Below are positions 7,703-16,711 of a stretch of 59,442 bases of DNA, one piece after another. This stretch comes from Nocardia brasiliensis IFM 10847 (GTDB lineage: Bacteria > Actinomycetota > Actinomycetes > Mycobacteriales > Mycobacteriaceae), in contig NZ_BAUA01000116.1 of the NCBI RefSeq assembly GCF_000710915.1, positions 1 to 59,442 of the forward strand. Direction: 5' to 3'. The notes under the pieces were generated by a model. It did no database searches. It saw nothing but the letters and a program-made list of their open reading frames with translations, and had not been told where the DNA came from. The number at the start of each line of letters is the position of its first letter. The stretch's first letter is position 1. A program made the translations under genes and the position numbers.

Positions 7703-9250
7703 ATGAGCGGTACGCGAGACAAGCTGGAAGAGCTGCGGGGGATCCTGGAGCTGGCCGAGGAACCCGCGGGCGAGACCGGCATCGCGAAACGCAAGGCGAA
7801 AGGCATACCCAGCGCCCGCGAGCGGGTGCGCGCGCTGCTCGACACGGGCAGTTTCGTGGAGATGGGCAAGCTGGTTCGGCAGCCGGGCGCGAACAACGCG
7901 ATGTACGGCGACGGCGTCGTCACCGGCCGCGGCACCATCGACGGACGACCCGTCGTGGTGATCGCGCACGACCAGACCGTGCACGGCGGCTCGGTCGGTG
8001 AAATGTTCGGCCGCAAGGTCGCGGCCGCGATGGAGTTCGCCTACGAGAAGGCCTGCCCCGTGGTCGCGATCAACGACTCCGGCGGCGCCCGCATCCAGGA
8101 CGCCGTGACTTCGCTGGCCTGGTACGCGCTGATGTGCCGGCGTCAGGAGGAGCTGTCCGGATACGTGCCGATGGTGGCGATCATGCTCGGCAAGTGCGCG
8201 GCGGGTTCGGTGTACGGCCCGGTCAACATGGACGTGCTGGTGGCGACGGAGAAGTCGTACATGTTCGTCACCGGGCCCGAGGTGATCAAGGCGGTCACCG
8301 GCGAGGTGGTCAGCGCAGAGGAACTCGGCGGCGCCGCCGTCCAGGCCGTGAACGGCACGCTGCACCACGTCGCGCCCGATGAGCAGGCCGCGTTCGACTG
8401 GGTGCGCAACTACCTGAGCTATCTGCCCACCAGCTGCCTGGAACAGCCGCCGCTGGTGAACCCGGGCCTGGAGCCGGAACTCACCGCGCACGACCTGGAA
8501 CTGAACTCGATCATTCCGGACTCGGACAAGGTCGGCTACGACATGCACGAGGTCCTGCTGCGGATGTTCGACGACGGCGAGTTCCACGAGATGGCCGCGG
8601 CCACCGCGCAGAACCTGATCACCGGCTTCGCCAGGGTCGACGGCCGCAGCGTCGGGGTGATCGCCAACCAGCCGCAGGTGCTCGGCGGCGCGCTGGACGC
8701 GCAGTGCTCGGACAAGGCCACCCATTTCATCCGGCTGTGCGACGCCTTCGGCCTGCCGCTGGTGTTCGTCGTCGACACCCCGGGCGTGCTGCCCGGCGTC
8801 GAGGAGGAACGCAACGGCGTCATCAAGCGCGGCGGACGGTTCTTCCGCGCGGTGATCGAAGCGACCGTGCCGATCGTGACGGTGGTGACCCGCAAGGCCT
8901 ACGGCGGGGGCTACGCCGTGATGGGCTGCAAGCAACTCGGCGCCGATATCAGCCTCGCCTGGCCGACGGCACGCATCGCGGTGATGGGCGCGGAGAGCAT
9001 GGTCGGCATCATCGGCCGCAAGCAGCTCGAAGCGACCCCGCTCGCGCAGCGCGCCGCCGCGCGCGAGCAGATGATCGACTTCTACAACGCGACCATCGCG
9101 ACGCCCTGGATCGCCGCCGAGCGCGGGTACGTGGACGCGGTCATCGAACCGGCGCAGACGCGCCTGGAGATCCGTAAGGCGCTGCGGTTGCTGCGGGAGA
9201 AGGACACGGCGAAGCCGAATCCGCGCAAGCACAGCCTGATGCCGGTGTGA
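7703..9250 (+). CDS. Acyl-CoA carboxylase carboxyltransferase (beta) subunit, AccD4-type
   Basis: A 515-residue biotin-dependent carboxyltransferase subunit that moves CO2 from carboxybiotin to an acyl-CoA. Signature stretches are VGEMFGRKVAAAMEFA, NDSGGARIQDAVTSLAWYA, ILGKCAAGSVYGP, VDTPGVLPGVEEE and YGGGYAVMGCKQLGAD; GGARIQ and the second-domain Gly-rich loop are the usual oxyanion holes. As recalled, the wording follows mycobacterial AccD4 (long-chain acyl carboxylase that feeds Pks13) more closely than AccD5 or AccD6. No pks13 or fadD32 is nearby, so this looks like a second, stand-alone copy. The start is set at the ATG preceding SGTRDKLEELRG; a weak GAAGG lies 12 bases upstream. Confidence 0.9.
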   Translation: MSGTRDKLEELRGILELAEEPAGETGIAKRKAKGIPSARERVRALLDTGSFVEMGKLVRQPGANNAMYGDGVVTGRGTIDGRPVVVIAHDQTVHGGSVGEMFGRKVAAAMEFAYEKACPVVAINDSGGARIQDAVTSLAWYALMCRRQEELSGYVPMVAIMLGKCAAGSVYGPVNMDVLVATEKSYMFVTGPEVIKAVTGEVVSAEELGGAAVQAVNGTLHHVAPDEQAAFDWVRNYLSYLPTSCLEQPPLVNPGLEPELTAHDLELNSIIPDSDKVGYDMHEVLLRMFDDGEFHEMAAATAQNLITGFARVDGRSVGVIANQPQVLGGALDAQCSDKATHFIRLCDAFGLPLVFVVDTPGVLPGVEEERNGVIKRGGRFFRAVIEATVPIVTVVTRKAYGGGYAVMGCKQLGADISLAWPTARIAVMGAESMVGIIGRKQLEATPLAQRAAAREQMIDFYNATIATPWIAAERGYVDAVIEPAQTRLEIRKALRLLREKDTAKPNPRKHSLMPV

Positions 9251-9268
9251 CTTGGAATGGCCCGGTTG

Positions 9269-9283
9269 TGTTGTCTCACAACA
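9269..9283. repeat. Short inverted repeat after carboxylase gene
   Basis: TGTTG-TCTCA-CAACA, 5-base arms, 18 bases after the carboxylase stop. It may be a weak terminator stem or an operator half-site; its TTGTCTC core recalls the TetR operator at 10773-10793, but the match is short. Confidence 0.35.
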
Positions 9284-9528
9284 TAACCGAGTCTTCGTTC
9301 ATCAAGTATCCGGGATAAGGTCGCACGCATCGCCGGGCTGGACTTCGGTCCTCTAGTGTCATTTTCGTGCCCGGTCGTCGTTCGCCGCGATAGAACCCCG
9401 GCACCGCAGCGGGCCCGTCGCCTGCACCCTACTGGGCGCTGCCGGACGTAGTCCGCCTTCAGCCGCGCACGGCCGGAGCGGATGCGGAGGTACGCCTACC
9501 CTCGTCGGCGGGCACGCTGCACTATTCT

Positions 9529-10113
9529 TCAGCTGTGGCTACCCCAGCGCAGATCGGCTGTGGCCCATTCCATTTCCCACATCCGCAGGCGCTTGCGGTC
9601 GAGGCGGTGACGCAGTCCGAAGTAGCAACCCGCGAGGACCGTCACCGCGCCGAAGAGGGCGCCGCCGGTGAGCAGCACCGCTTTGCTTAGGGCCTGGGTT
9701 TCCGACGGCGGCTCGACGATGCGGCCGGCGCCGTTGAGCCAAATGGTCACGTTCTGACCGGGTTCCACCACCGTGGTCGACTGATAGTCCTCGGTGTGCG
9801 CGATCCCTTCGGCGTCGGTCCAGGACACCTTCGCCGGCATGATCGGCGCGTACAGCGGCGCTTTTCCGGTCGCGGTCACCACCGCCTCGACCCGGTGCAG
9901 TTCGGCGATTTCCGCTTGCACCGCAGCGGTTTCGGTGCGATACACGGTGGCGCCCACGGTCAGCACCAGCAGCGGCACGAGCAGCGCGAACAACAGCAGC
10001 AATCCGGCGGCGACCAAGGTTTGCACGCGATCTTCTCTGCGGCGCATCGGGTTTCGATCCAGCCCGACGCGGCGGCAGGTCCTGCGGTACATATTCACCG
10101 ACCCTGTGGTCAT
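9529..10113 (-). CDS. Rv1733c-like double-pass membrane protein
   Basis: A 194-residue membrane protein: a basic N-terminus with RRVGLDRNPMRRREDRVQ, a first transmembrane helix at about residues 32-54 (LVAAGLLLLFALLVPLLVLTV), an extracytoplasmic middle of about 100 residues and a second helix near residue 155 followed by a basic cytoplasmic tail. The RNP(L/M)RR.D.. motif before the first helix is a hallmark of mycobacterial Rv1733c-like proteins, whose function is unknown. The start at 10113 overlaps the stop of the upstream TetR gene by 4 bases (ATGA), so both are made from one transcript, and the TetR may control this protein. Confidence 0.82.
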   Translation of the reverse strand: MTTGSVNMYRRTCRRVGLDRNPMRRREDRVQTLVAAGLLLLFALLVPLLVLTVGATVYRTETAAVQAEIAELHRVEAVVTATGKAPLYAPIMPAKVSWTDAEGIAHTEDYQSTTVVEPGQNVTIWLNGAGRIVEPPSETQALSKAVLLTGGALFGAVTVLAGCYFGLRHRLDRKRLRMWEMEWATADLRWGSHS

Positions 10114-10754
10114 GACGGTGACTCCTCGTTCCGGAATTCGGTGGTGAGTGCGACCAGGGTGTCGAAGTACCCGTCGATCAGGTCGGGCAAACGATCCGGA
10201 TCGTCGCCGGCGGCCCAGGTCTGCAATGCCGCCATCAACAAGCCCGCGCCCGCGGCGACCGCGGCGGCCGGACGCAGGTCGAGCACCGGGTCGACACCGA
10301 GTCGTCCGGCGATGATCCGCACCGATTCTCGCTGACCCTCGACCCGGATTCGCTGATATCCGGCAAACAATTCGGGCTCGTCTTCGAATCGCTGGAATAA
10401 CGTCCACCGCCTGGCCAGCCGCACCGACCGCGCGCCGCCGTATTCGGCGTCGAACCAGTCGTGCACGGCGTTGCGATATGCCGCCAAGGGCGACTCGCCG
10501 AGCGGCCGACGGCAGAGCGCCTCGTTGAAGAGGTGCACGTCTTGGTCGACCTCGCCCAGCACCGCCTCGGTGATGGAGGCGAAATGCCGGCTGAAGGTGC
10601 GCCGGGTGACACCCGCCCGTACCGCGATGTCCTCGACGGCCACCGCGCCCAGACCTCGCTCGTTCAGCAGGTCGAACGCGGCACGCGACAGCGCTTCCCG
10701 GCTGCGCCTGGTGCGCAGCCTACGGCCATCGAGATCGACACCGGTGTCGCTCAT
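10110..10754 (-). CDS. TetR-family transcriptional regulator
   Basis: A 214-residue repressor. The N-terminal HTH is typical: TRRSREALSRAAFDLLNERG, then VEDIAVRAGVTRRTFSRHF. The rest is the helical ligand-binding domain. It is the first gene of an operon with the Rv1733c-like membrane protein (4-base overlap). The start appears leaderless: TAAGCT (10761-10766, minus strand) sits 6 bases before the ATG. The perfect inverted repeat at 10773-10793, just upstream of that -10 box, is the likely autoregulatory operator. Confidence 0.9.
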   Translation of the reverse strand: MSDTGVDLDGRRLRTRRSREALSRAAFDLLNERGLGAVAVEDIAVRAGVTRRTFSRHFASITEAVLGEVDQDVHLFNEALCRRPLGESPLAAYRNAVHDWFDAEYGGARSVRLARRWTLFQRFEDEPELFAGYQRIRVEGQRESVRIIAGRLGVDPVLDLRPAAAVAAGAGLLMAALQTWAAGDDPDRLPDLIDGYFDTLVALTTEFRNEESPS

Positions 10755-10772
10755 ACCCGCAGCTTACCACCT

Positions 10773-10793
10773 TATTGTCCCGTCGAGACAATA
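10773..10793 (-). promoter_or_regulatory. Probable TetR operator
   Basis: Perfect inverted repeat TATTGTC-N7-GACAATA, 19 bases upstream of the TetR start and just upstream of its -10 box. Size and position fit a TetR dimer site that would block RNA polymerase. Inference from position and symmetry. Confidence 0.75.
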
Positions 10794-10812
10794 CTTCGCG
10801 GACGGTGGTGGA

Positions 10813-11751
10813 TCAGGCCGGACCGGCGGGCTGATCGAGAATCCGCGGCTGCCGCCTGCGCAACGCCTCCAACAGACCGACGGTGTACTCCGGGGGCGCG
10901 GCGTGCACCGAAAGTTGGTTCGCCACAGCGCGATACGCGTCCAGGTCGACCTGCTTCTCCAGATAGAGCGCGCTGGTGAGCTGCTGCAGATAGACGATGT
11001 CGGGCAGATCCGATTCGGCGAAACGCAGCATGGTGAACGCGCCCTCGGCGAGCGCCGGGCCGCCGACATGGTCGGCCAGTACCTGCAGGGTGACGTTCGG
11101 CCGGGCCACCGCGCGCAGCAGGTGCTCGATCTGCGCGTTCCACACCGTGGAGCCGCCGATCGGGCGGCGCAGCGCGGCCTCCTCCACGACCACCCACAGC
11201 TGCGGCGGGTGCTTGCGGTCCAGGATCTCCTGCCGGCCCATGCGCAGCGCGACCCGTCGCTCGATCGCGGCCTGCGGCTCACCCGAATGCGCCAGCGAGA
11301 GCAGCGCACGCGCGTATTCCGGTGTCTGCAACAGTTCCGGCACGGCCCGCGGTTCGTACGAGCGGACCAGTGTCGCAGCCTGTTCCAAGCCCAGGTAGGT
11401 GTCGTACCACTTGGGCAACCAGTCACTGTCGCGATGCCACCAGCCCGACGCGTTCGCCTGCTGCGCGAGTTCCAGGTATTCGTCGATTTCCGCCGGATCG
11501 GTGACCTGGTAGAGGTGCAGCAGATCGATCAGGTCCCGCTCACGGAAGCCGGTGCGGCCGAGCTCGAGCCGGCTGATCTTCGAATGCGAACCGCGGATCG
11601 CCTCGCCCGCGTCCTCCCGGCTGATACCGGCCGTCTCGCGGAGTTTACGCAGCCGACCGCCGAGCACCATGCGCAATACGGTGGGTCCGCCCGCCGGCGT
11701 CGCGCCGGCGCGCGACGTATCGGTCGACTGTCGTACTTCCGCAGCACGCAT
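10813..11751 (-). CDS. WhiJ-type XRE regulator with DUF5753
   Basis: A 312-residue DNA-binding protein. The N-terminal XRE HTH reads LRKLRETAGISREDAGEAI with SHSKISRLELGRTGFRERDL as recognition region. From about residue 95 the DUF5753 domain follows (WWHRDSDWLPKWYDTYLGLEQAA, VPELLQTPEYARAL, PDIVYLQQLTSALYLEK). It is a close paralogue of the regulator at 20564-21451, but no DUF397 partner lies beside it. Such proteins are developmental or toxin-antitoxin-like regulators in Streptomyces; the target here is unknown. Confidence 0.88.
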   Translation of the reverse strand: MRAAEVRQSTDTSRAGATPAGGPTVLRMVLGGRLRKLRETAGISREDAGEAIRGSHSKISRLELGRTGFRERDLIDLLHLYQVTDPAEIDEYLELAQQANASGWWHRDSDWLPKWYDTYLGLEQAATLVRSYEPRAVPELLQTPEYARALLSLAHSGEPQAAIERRVALRMGRQEILDRKHPPQLWVVVEEAALRRPIGGSTVWNAQIEHLLRAVARPNVTLQVLADHVGGPALAEGAFTMLRFAESDLPDIVYLQQLTSALYLEKQVDLDAYRAVANQLSVHAAPPEYTVGLLEALRRRQPRILDQPAGPA

Positions 11752-11856
11752 TCACCGAGTCTGCCATGTGAAGCTTGTCGGTTTCTACTGACCGAAGACC
11801 CTGGCGCTACTACGGCGAGTCGTGCTCGATCTGCGCCCGATCCGTCCGCGCCCCGC

Positions 11857-12924
11857 TCAGCGCAGTGCGACGTCGGCTGTCGCACGACCGAACAGCTTCC
11901 GGCCGTCACACGTGGCCGTGAGCGCGACGGTTGCCGTGCGCCGTTCGGCGTCGAGATCTTTGATCTTGCCGCGGAATTCGAGCACGCTCGCCTTGGTCGC
12001 CGCGACGGGCGCGAACCCCGCGAACCGCACGCCGTATCCGGTGACTGCGGCCGGGTCGCCCAGCCAGGAGGTGAGGTATCCGGCGCCGAGTCCCATCGTC
12101 AGCAGGCCGTGCGCCACCACGTCGGGCAGCCCCGCGCTGCGCGCGACCTCGTCGCTGAAGTGGATCGGATTCGAATCCCCGGACACGCCTGCGTAATTCA
12201 CCAGATCACCGCGTGAGAGCAGCACCGAACGCGGCGGCAGTTCCATGCCCACCGCGAGGTCCTCGAAGCGGGGCACGGTGTGCGGGGTCCTGGCGCGATC
12301 GCGCGGATCGGCCACGGGCGTTTCGTCGAAACACTCGACGATGCCGGATTCCTCACCCAGGCTCGCCCGCCGCGCGGCCGCGTCCAGCCGGTCGGCCCCG
12401 GACTGACCGGTCATGATGACGCCGTCGACGGCGGTGCGCAGTTCGGCGGCGATCGCCACGCCGGTCTGCGCCACAGCGGTCGAGGTCGCGGTCTGCAGCA
12501 GTTCCTTGTGCTGGTTGGTGAGCACGTTCCTGGTCACCATGAAGTCTTTGTCGCCGAACTGCCGGAACGACTCGATGTACGAGACGCATTCGAGCCGGTC
12601 GCCCGCCAGGACCGGCCGATGCACCTGGATCGTCTGCTCGGTCTGCAGCACCTGACCGATGTCGTAGGCCGTCAGTACGGACTCGAACATCTTGCGCTGC
12701 ATCAACATCAGCATGATCGAGGTGAAGGTCATCGGCGCGAGCAGACCGTCGTAGCCGAGTTCGGCCGCGGCTTCCTCGTGCCAGTGCGCCGGATGCTGCT
12801 CCTGGACCGCCCGCGCGAACTCGCGGATCTTCTCGCGCCCCACCTCGTAGTGCTCGGTCATCCGATAGTGGCGGCCCACCAGGGCCTGTGCCTGTTCCGA
12901 CGCGGTGATCGTGATGTCGTTCAT
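11857..12924 (-). CDS. Fused MaoC-type (3R)-hydroxyacyl dehydratase (HadAB-like)
   Basis: A 355-residue double hot-dog enzyme. The N-terminal half matches FAS1-type MaoC dehydratase domains (IREFARAVQEQHPAHWHEEAA, SYIESFRQFGDKDFMVTRN). The C-terminal half has the catalytic hydratase motif GDSNPIHFSDEVA, so this copy should be active, unlike its paralogue at 2079-3089. It would dehydrate 3-hydroxyacyl thioesters in fatty-acid or mycolate elongation, or hydrate enoyl-CoA. The ATG at 12924 is preceded by AAAGAGG, seven bases upstream. Confidence 0.87.
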   Translation of the reverse strand: MNDITITASEQAQALVGRHYRMTEHYEVGREKIREFARAVQEQHPAHWHEEAAAELGYDGLLAPMTFTSIMLMLMQRKMFESVLTAYDIGQVLQTEQTIQVHRPVLAGDRLECVSYIESFRQFGDKDFMVTRNVLTNQHKELLQTATSTAVAQTGVAIAAELRTAVDGVIMTGQSGADRLDAAARRASLGEESGIVECFDETPVADPRDRARTPHTVPRFEDLAVGMELPPRSVLLSRGDLVNYAGVSGDSNPIHFSDEVARSAGLPDVVAHGLLTMGLGAGYLTSWLGDPAAVTGYGVRFAGFAPVAATKASVLEFRGKIKDLDAERRTATVALTATCDGRKLFGRATADVALR

Positions 12925-13138
12925 GTGCCTCTTTCGCGAATCCGAAGCGTCTAGCTCGCCCGGACCGGCCAACACTACCGAAACCGCGGCCGAGTCGCAC
13001 AGCGCGGGCGGTGGGTCCGGACGCCGCCCGATCGCCCTTGTGAGTTGTGGATCGTCCGTCTTACATCGCGGCCGCGGCCGTGATCTGTAACAAAACCGTT
13101 CAGGGGCCTGGACAGCCCACCGCTACCGTGGCAAATGC

Positions 13139-14569
13139 TCAGCACTCGTTCGGTGCGTCGAGGCCTTGCAGCCGTTGATCCAGCCAGTGCATCGCCTCCG
13201 GGTAGCCGAGCCCGGCCGCGATGATGTGCTCCCCCGGCACGCTCCGATACACCGCGGGCACGCCGAGCGCGCACTGCTCGCGGTAGAGATTGCGCGCCCC
13301 CTCGGCGGGGATCCAGAACTCTTGTTCCCCGTTGTAGATGTAGAGCGGTGTCGCCGAAGGCATCCCGGGCATCCTCGTCACCTGGTAGATCTCGGTCGCG
13401 AGCGCGGAATGCAACGGATCGGGGATGTTCGCGGCGATGTCGATCGGCAGCATCAGCACACCGATCGCCCCGTAGGTGCTGCCGCACGCGTTCTTCAGCG
13501 GCGAGGTCGCCACCCATTGCGCCAGGTTGTTCATCCTGGTCAGGATTTCCGGTCGTTCCCGGCCGATCCCGAACACCGCGGCCATGAACACCGCCGAGGC
13601 GAGATTGCCGTTCATGCTGCGGGCGAGGATCTCATAGTCGGCGGGCACCCCGCCGAGCGCCGCGCCGACGATCCGGTCGGTCAGCTCCGGCGCGTAGCCC
13701 GCGATCAGTTTCACCGCGCCGTGCGTCGCGATGGCGCCGCCCGAATAGCCGGTGAGGCCGAACCGGCTGGCGCCGAACTCTTCCGGCAGCAGCGCACGCA
13801 CCGCGCGGATCGCGTCCAGCACGGCATGGCCTGCGGTGACCGGCTCGGCATAGGCCATCCACGGACCCTCGTGATCGGGGATGAGCACCGCATAGCCGCG
13901 CAGCGCCGCGATATGGGTAGTGGGCGGAATGAAATCGGTGACGCTGGTTTCCGAGTTCAGGCCGTGGGCCAGTGTGTATCCGGGAGTGCAGACCCGGCCG
14001 AGCGCATCGATCGGCAGGTTGTTGACCACCACGGGCCGCGGGCCCGGGCCGGGCCACGTTGCGGCGGGCACCACGAGGGTCGCGGTGGCGAAGGAGGGAT
14101 TGCCGTTGGCGTCGGTGGTCCGGTACTTCAGCAGCTGCGCGCGCTGGATCGGCAGCACCAGCAGGGGTGCGGTGGTCGCCGTGACGTCCCTGACCTCGAT
14201 GACCTCGCCGAGCGCAAGGTCGGCCAGGTTCGCCGGCCACGCGTCGAAGATCGGGTCGCCCACGTTCTCCGGCCGCACCGCGGCTCGCAACGCGAGCACC
14301 GGCGCCGGCGCACTGGTCGCCTCCCATACCGGCGACGGTTCGATCGGCGCGGCGGCGATCGGCGGTGGCGGAATGACCTGATCGATCAATTCATGCAGGG
14401 GCGCAGGCGCGTTCGGCAACGGCACGTCCAGAAGCTGCGGAAAGAGTTCGGGCAGCGACGGCAACGCGGGCAGACCGGGTGGGGCAGGCGGCGGCTCGGC
14501 GGCCGCCTGCCCCGACATGGCCGGGTACATCAGCAGCAGTGCCACGGCAATGGCGGAAAAGCATCTCAT
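13139..14569 (-). CDS. Secretory lipase (LIP family), copy 1
   Basis: A 476-residue secreted hydrolase of the LIP/secretory lipase family. The signal peptide is MRCFSAIAVALLLMYPAMSGQAAA; a Pro-rich stretch follows to about residue 70. GLTGYSGGAIATHGAVKL contains the nucleophile Ser in a GYSGG elbow. YIYNGEQEFWIPAEGAR and GEHIIAAG near the C-terminus probably supply the Asp and His of the triad. It is first of three related genes in a row (next at 14768 and 16712), suggesting local duplication. These enzymes release fatty acids from host or environmental lipids. Confidence 0.9.
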   Translation of the reverse strand: MRCFSAIAVALLLMYPAMSGQAAAEPPPAPPGLPALPSLPELFPQLLDVPLPNAPAPLHELIDQVIPPPPIAAAPIEPSPVWEATSAPAPVLALRAAVRPENVGDPIFDAWPANLADLALGEVIEVRDVTATTAPLLVLPIQRAQLLKYRTTDANGNPSFATATLVVPAATWPGPGPRPVVVNNLPIDALGRVCTPGYTLAHGLNSETSVTDFIPPTTHIAALRGYAVLIPDHEGPWMAYAEPVTAGHAVLDAIRAVRALLPEEFGASRFGLTGYSGGAIATHGAVKLIAGYAPELTDRIVGAALGGVPADYEILARSMNGNLASAVFMAAVFGIGRERPEILTRMNNLAQWVATSPLKNACGSTYGAIGVLMLPIDIAANIPDPLHSALATEIYQVTRMPGMPSATPLYIYNGEQEFWIPAEGARNLYREQCALGVPAVYRSVPGEHIIAAGLGYPEAMHWLDQRLQGLDAPNEC

Positions 14570-14767
14570 GGCACACGCCTTTGGGTGCGAACATCGGGTT
14601 ACCCTGGCGCCCGGAGATGCGACCTTCGGCCCTCGGAAAGTCCCCTTTGCTACCGAGGCCAGATGGTCAGGCTAACCCGCCCGGTCCGCGCGATCCCCGC
14701 AAAGCGGCCGAGTCGTAGGAGACACGTGGCCGAACCGCAACAACCGAGCCGAGGATCCCCGTTTCGT

Positions 14768-16009
14768 TCAGCAGTTGCTCGGGGCCCGCTCCCCACGGAA
14801 GCGCGCGTCCAGCCAACCCAGTGCCGCCGGGATGCCCAGCACCGCCGCGGTCAGGTGATCGGGCACCGGAATCTGCTCGGACTGCACGGTCGCACCCGCT
14901 GCACACCAGCGCCGATCGGTGTTCACCACCGCGTCCACCGGAATCAGGCCGTCGATCGGCGAATGCCACTCGAACACCGGTGTTTTCGGCACGCCGTCGT
15001 AGAGTTCCAGGCTGTTCTCCTCGACCACGCCGCGCGCGGTGCTGTCGTTGATCATCGAGGTGGTCTTCGCGAAATCGAGCGCGCCGCGACCGGCACCCGC
15101 TGCCAAGATGTCGTTGGTGCAACTGTTCGCGATCTGCGCGCGAGCCGCGAGACCCCGCTCGTTCAGCTGATCACTGAGCGGAAAGCGGTCGGGGTATTCG
15201 CGTTCCAACCCCAGACCGGCCGCCAGTGCCAGTCCGAACACCGGATGCGAGCTGAGTCCGAGCGCTTCGAGCATCTTGACCAGGTTCATCGGCACGCCGC
15301 CCATCGCGGCGCCGGCCAACTCGAGCTCCGGCGCGTACCTCGGCGCCAGCGCGGCCGCCCACGCGGTGGCCATGCCACCGCCGGAGTAGCCGACCATCGC
15401 GGTCTTGCTGTGCCGCACACCGAGTTCGGCGACCTGTTTGACCGCGCGGATGCCGTCCAGGGTGATCTGCCCGCCGAGTTTCGCGGCGCCGTAGGCGAAG
15501 TTCGGGCCGAGATGGTCCGGCAGCGCGACCGTCCAGCCGCGCTGCAGCAGCACATTCCAGCCCGGCGCCTCCCGCACGACCAGGTTCGGGTCGCCGGTGT
15601 AGAGGACCTTGGACACCGAGCACTCGGCGCCGAGCCCGTTGATGATGTGCTGGAAGGAAAGCAGCGGCCCGTCCGGCATGTGGGCACGCGGCGTGAGCAC
15701 GGTGGTGGTCGCGGCGATGGGCTTGCCCTCGGAACTGGTGGAACGGAACCGCACCAGGGTCACCGTGGTGTCGGGGAAGATCGGCAGCGGCGGCATCGGC
15801 TTGGTGGCGAGCACGTCGCCCGGCTGCCGGTCCGCGATATCCGACGGTGTCGCGTAGAAGGGATCGGGATCGGGGGCCGGATAGAGCGGTGCGCTGTGGC
15901 CCACTCCCGCCATGGTCGCCACCAACATCACACCGGCCGCCATGGCGCCGAATGCGCGGCCGAGTCGGGTGCGGGACGCTCCCCCCGCCGAACGTGGGGC
16001 CTGGCTCAT
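14768..16009 (-). CDS. Secretory lipase (LIP family), copy 2
   Basis: A 413-residue secreted lipase. I choose the ATG at 16009, which gives a basic start and a hydrophobic core (LGRAFGAMAAGVMLVATMAGVGHSA) as signal peptide; GAGAGG lies about eleven bases upstream. The mature N-terminus PDPDPFYATPSDIADRQPGDVL is typical of the family. The nucleophile is in MVGYSGGGMATAWAA and the other triad members are expected in WHSPIDGLIP and the C-terminal DHL. It sits 198 bases from copy 1 in the same direction. Confidence 0.9.
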   Translation of the reverse strand: MSQAPRSAGGASRTRLGRAFGAMAAGVMLVATMAGVGHSAPLYPAPDPDPFYATPSDIADRQPGDVLATKPMPPLPIFPDTTVTLVRFRSTSSEGKPIAATTTVLTPRAHMPDGPLLSFQHIINGLGAECSVSKVLYTGDPNLVVREAPGWNVLLQRGWTVALPDHLGPNFAYGAAKLGGQITLDGIRAVKQVAELGVRHSKTAMVGYSGGGMATAWAAALAPRYAPELELAGAAMGGVPMNLVKMLEALGLSSHPVFGLALAAGLGLEREYPDRFPLSDQLNERGLAARAQIANSCTNDILAAGAGRGALDFAKTTSMINDSTARGVVEENSLELYDGVPKTPVFEWHSPIDGLIPVDAVVNTDRRWCAAGATVQSEQIPVPDHLTAAVLGIPAALGWLDARFRGERAPSNC

Positions 16010-16285
16010 CGATCGGTACCTCTCGAATGGTCCAACGTTGTGATCATCCTCGACAATTTCTCCGTCGAGCGGCACCGGCTGCGGAGATCGTGTTGAGAAT
16101 TCACAAGTTTGGAGCGACCGGTCTGTGACGTGGCGGCGCATTCGCTCGTGACGCAGCCCCATCGACCCCTAGCGTCCCTGTGACATGTCCAGCCAACAAG
16201 ACGGAACATGTTCTAAGCCATGGTGTCCCCCTTACCTTCACACTTACCGGAGCGGTTACCGGCCGGCGGAAAAGGAGACGGTGGC
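16010..16285. promoter_or_regulatory. Divergent promoter region with two ATG-centred palindromes
   Basis: Region of 276 bases between the leftward lipase copy 2 and the small rightward gene at 16286. It holds the palindromes GACATGTC (16182-16189) and GAACATGTTC (16204-16213), whose centres are 23 bases apart, about two helical turns. Three TTACC repeats follow before the small gene. This arrangement would suit a dimeric regulator; function not shown. Confidence 0.4.
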
Positions 16286-16528
16286 ATGGACGGCACTGCA
16301 CACAGACTCGCGTACGACTCGCACGTCGAGGAGGCGCCGACTCGGCGGGTCACCGTCTACTTCGACGGCCCGACCCCCGAGGACGCGCTGATTCTCGAAT
16401 ACGCCGCGAGCAACACCGAAGCCTGGGAGTTCACCTCGGCCGCCCTGCATGCCGGACTCACCGTCACCGTGGACGGCAAGGTACGTCCCGGATTACGCCG
16501 ACTCCCCTGCCGATCCCTGTGGCACTGA
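16286..16528 (+). CDS. Small hypothetical protein (80 aa)
   Basis: An 80-residue reading frame starting at the ATG behind AAGGAGA, nine bases upstream. The sequence includes RRVTVYFDGPTPEDALILEYAASNTEAWEF, which looks like a folded alpha/beta stretch, and ends in a basic tail. No family recognised. Codon use is GC-rich like its neighbours. It ends before the bidirectional terminator at 16657-16696. Confidence 0.55.
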   Translation: MDGTAHRLAYDSHVEEAPTRRVTVYFDGPTPEDALILEYAASNTEAWEFTSAALHAGLTVTVDGKVRPGLRRLPCRSLWH

Positions 16529-16656
16529 ATATCTTCCGCAACGAAACGGCCGGAAATTCGCCATTCTCAACATATTCTGCACATCAGCACGGTGCGCATC
16601 CGTGCATCGCGTGCACTTATTCCTCATTCTTCCGTGAATTCCGAACATCGAAACAC

Positions 16657-16696
16657 GCAACGACCGCGCTCGAGCGCGAACTCGAGCGGTCGTTGC
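16657..16696. terminator. Bidirectional terminator hairpin
   Basis: Long hairpin between convergent genes: GCAACGACCG plus CTCGAG pair with CTCGAG plus CGGTCGTTGC, with a 2-base bulge on the left arm and a 6-base loop. It sits 15 bases beyond the stop of lipase copy 3 (leftward) and 128 beyond the small gene (rightward). There is no T-run, as is common in actinobacteria. Confidence 0.7.
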
Positions 16697-16711
16697 ACCC
16701 GATGCGAATCG

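Noticed and set aside
13166..16096. Very long open frame on the plus strand opposite the LIP lipases
   Set aside because: It is antisense to two clear signal-peptide lipases. Its translation is Arg/Gly/His-rich without domains, a typical GC-rich shadow.
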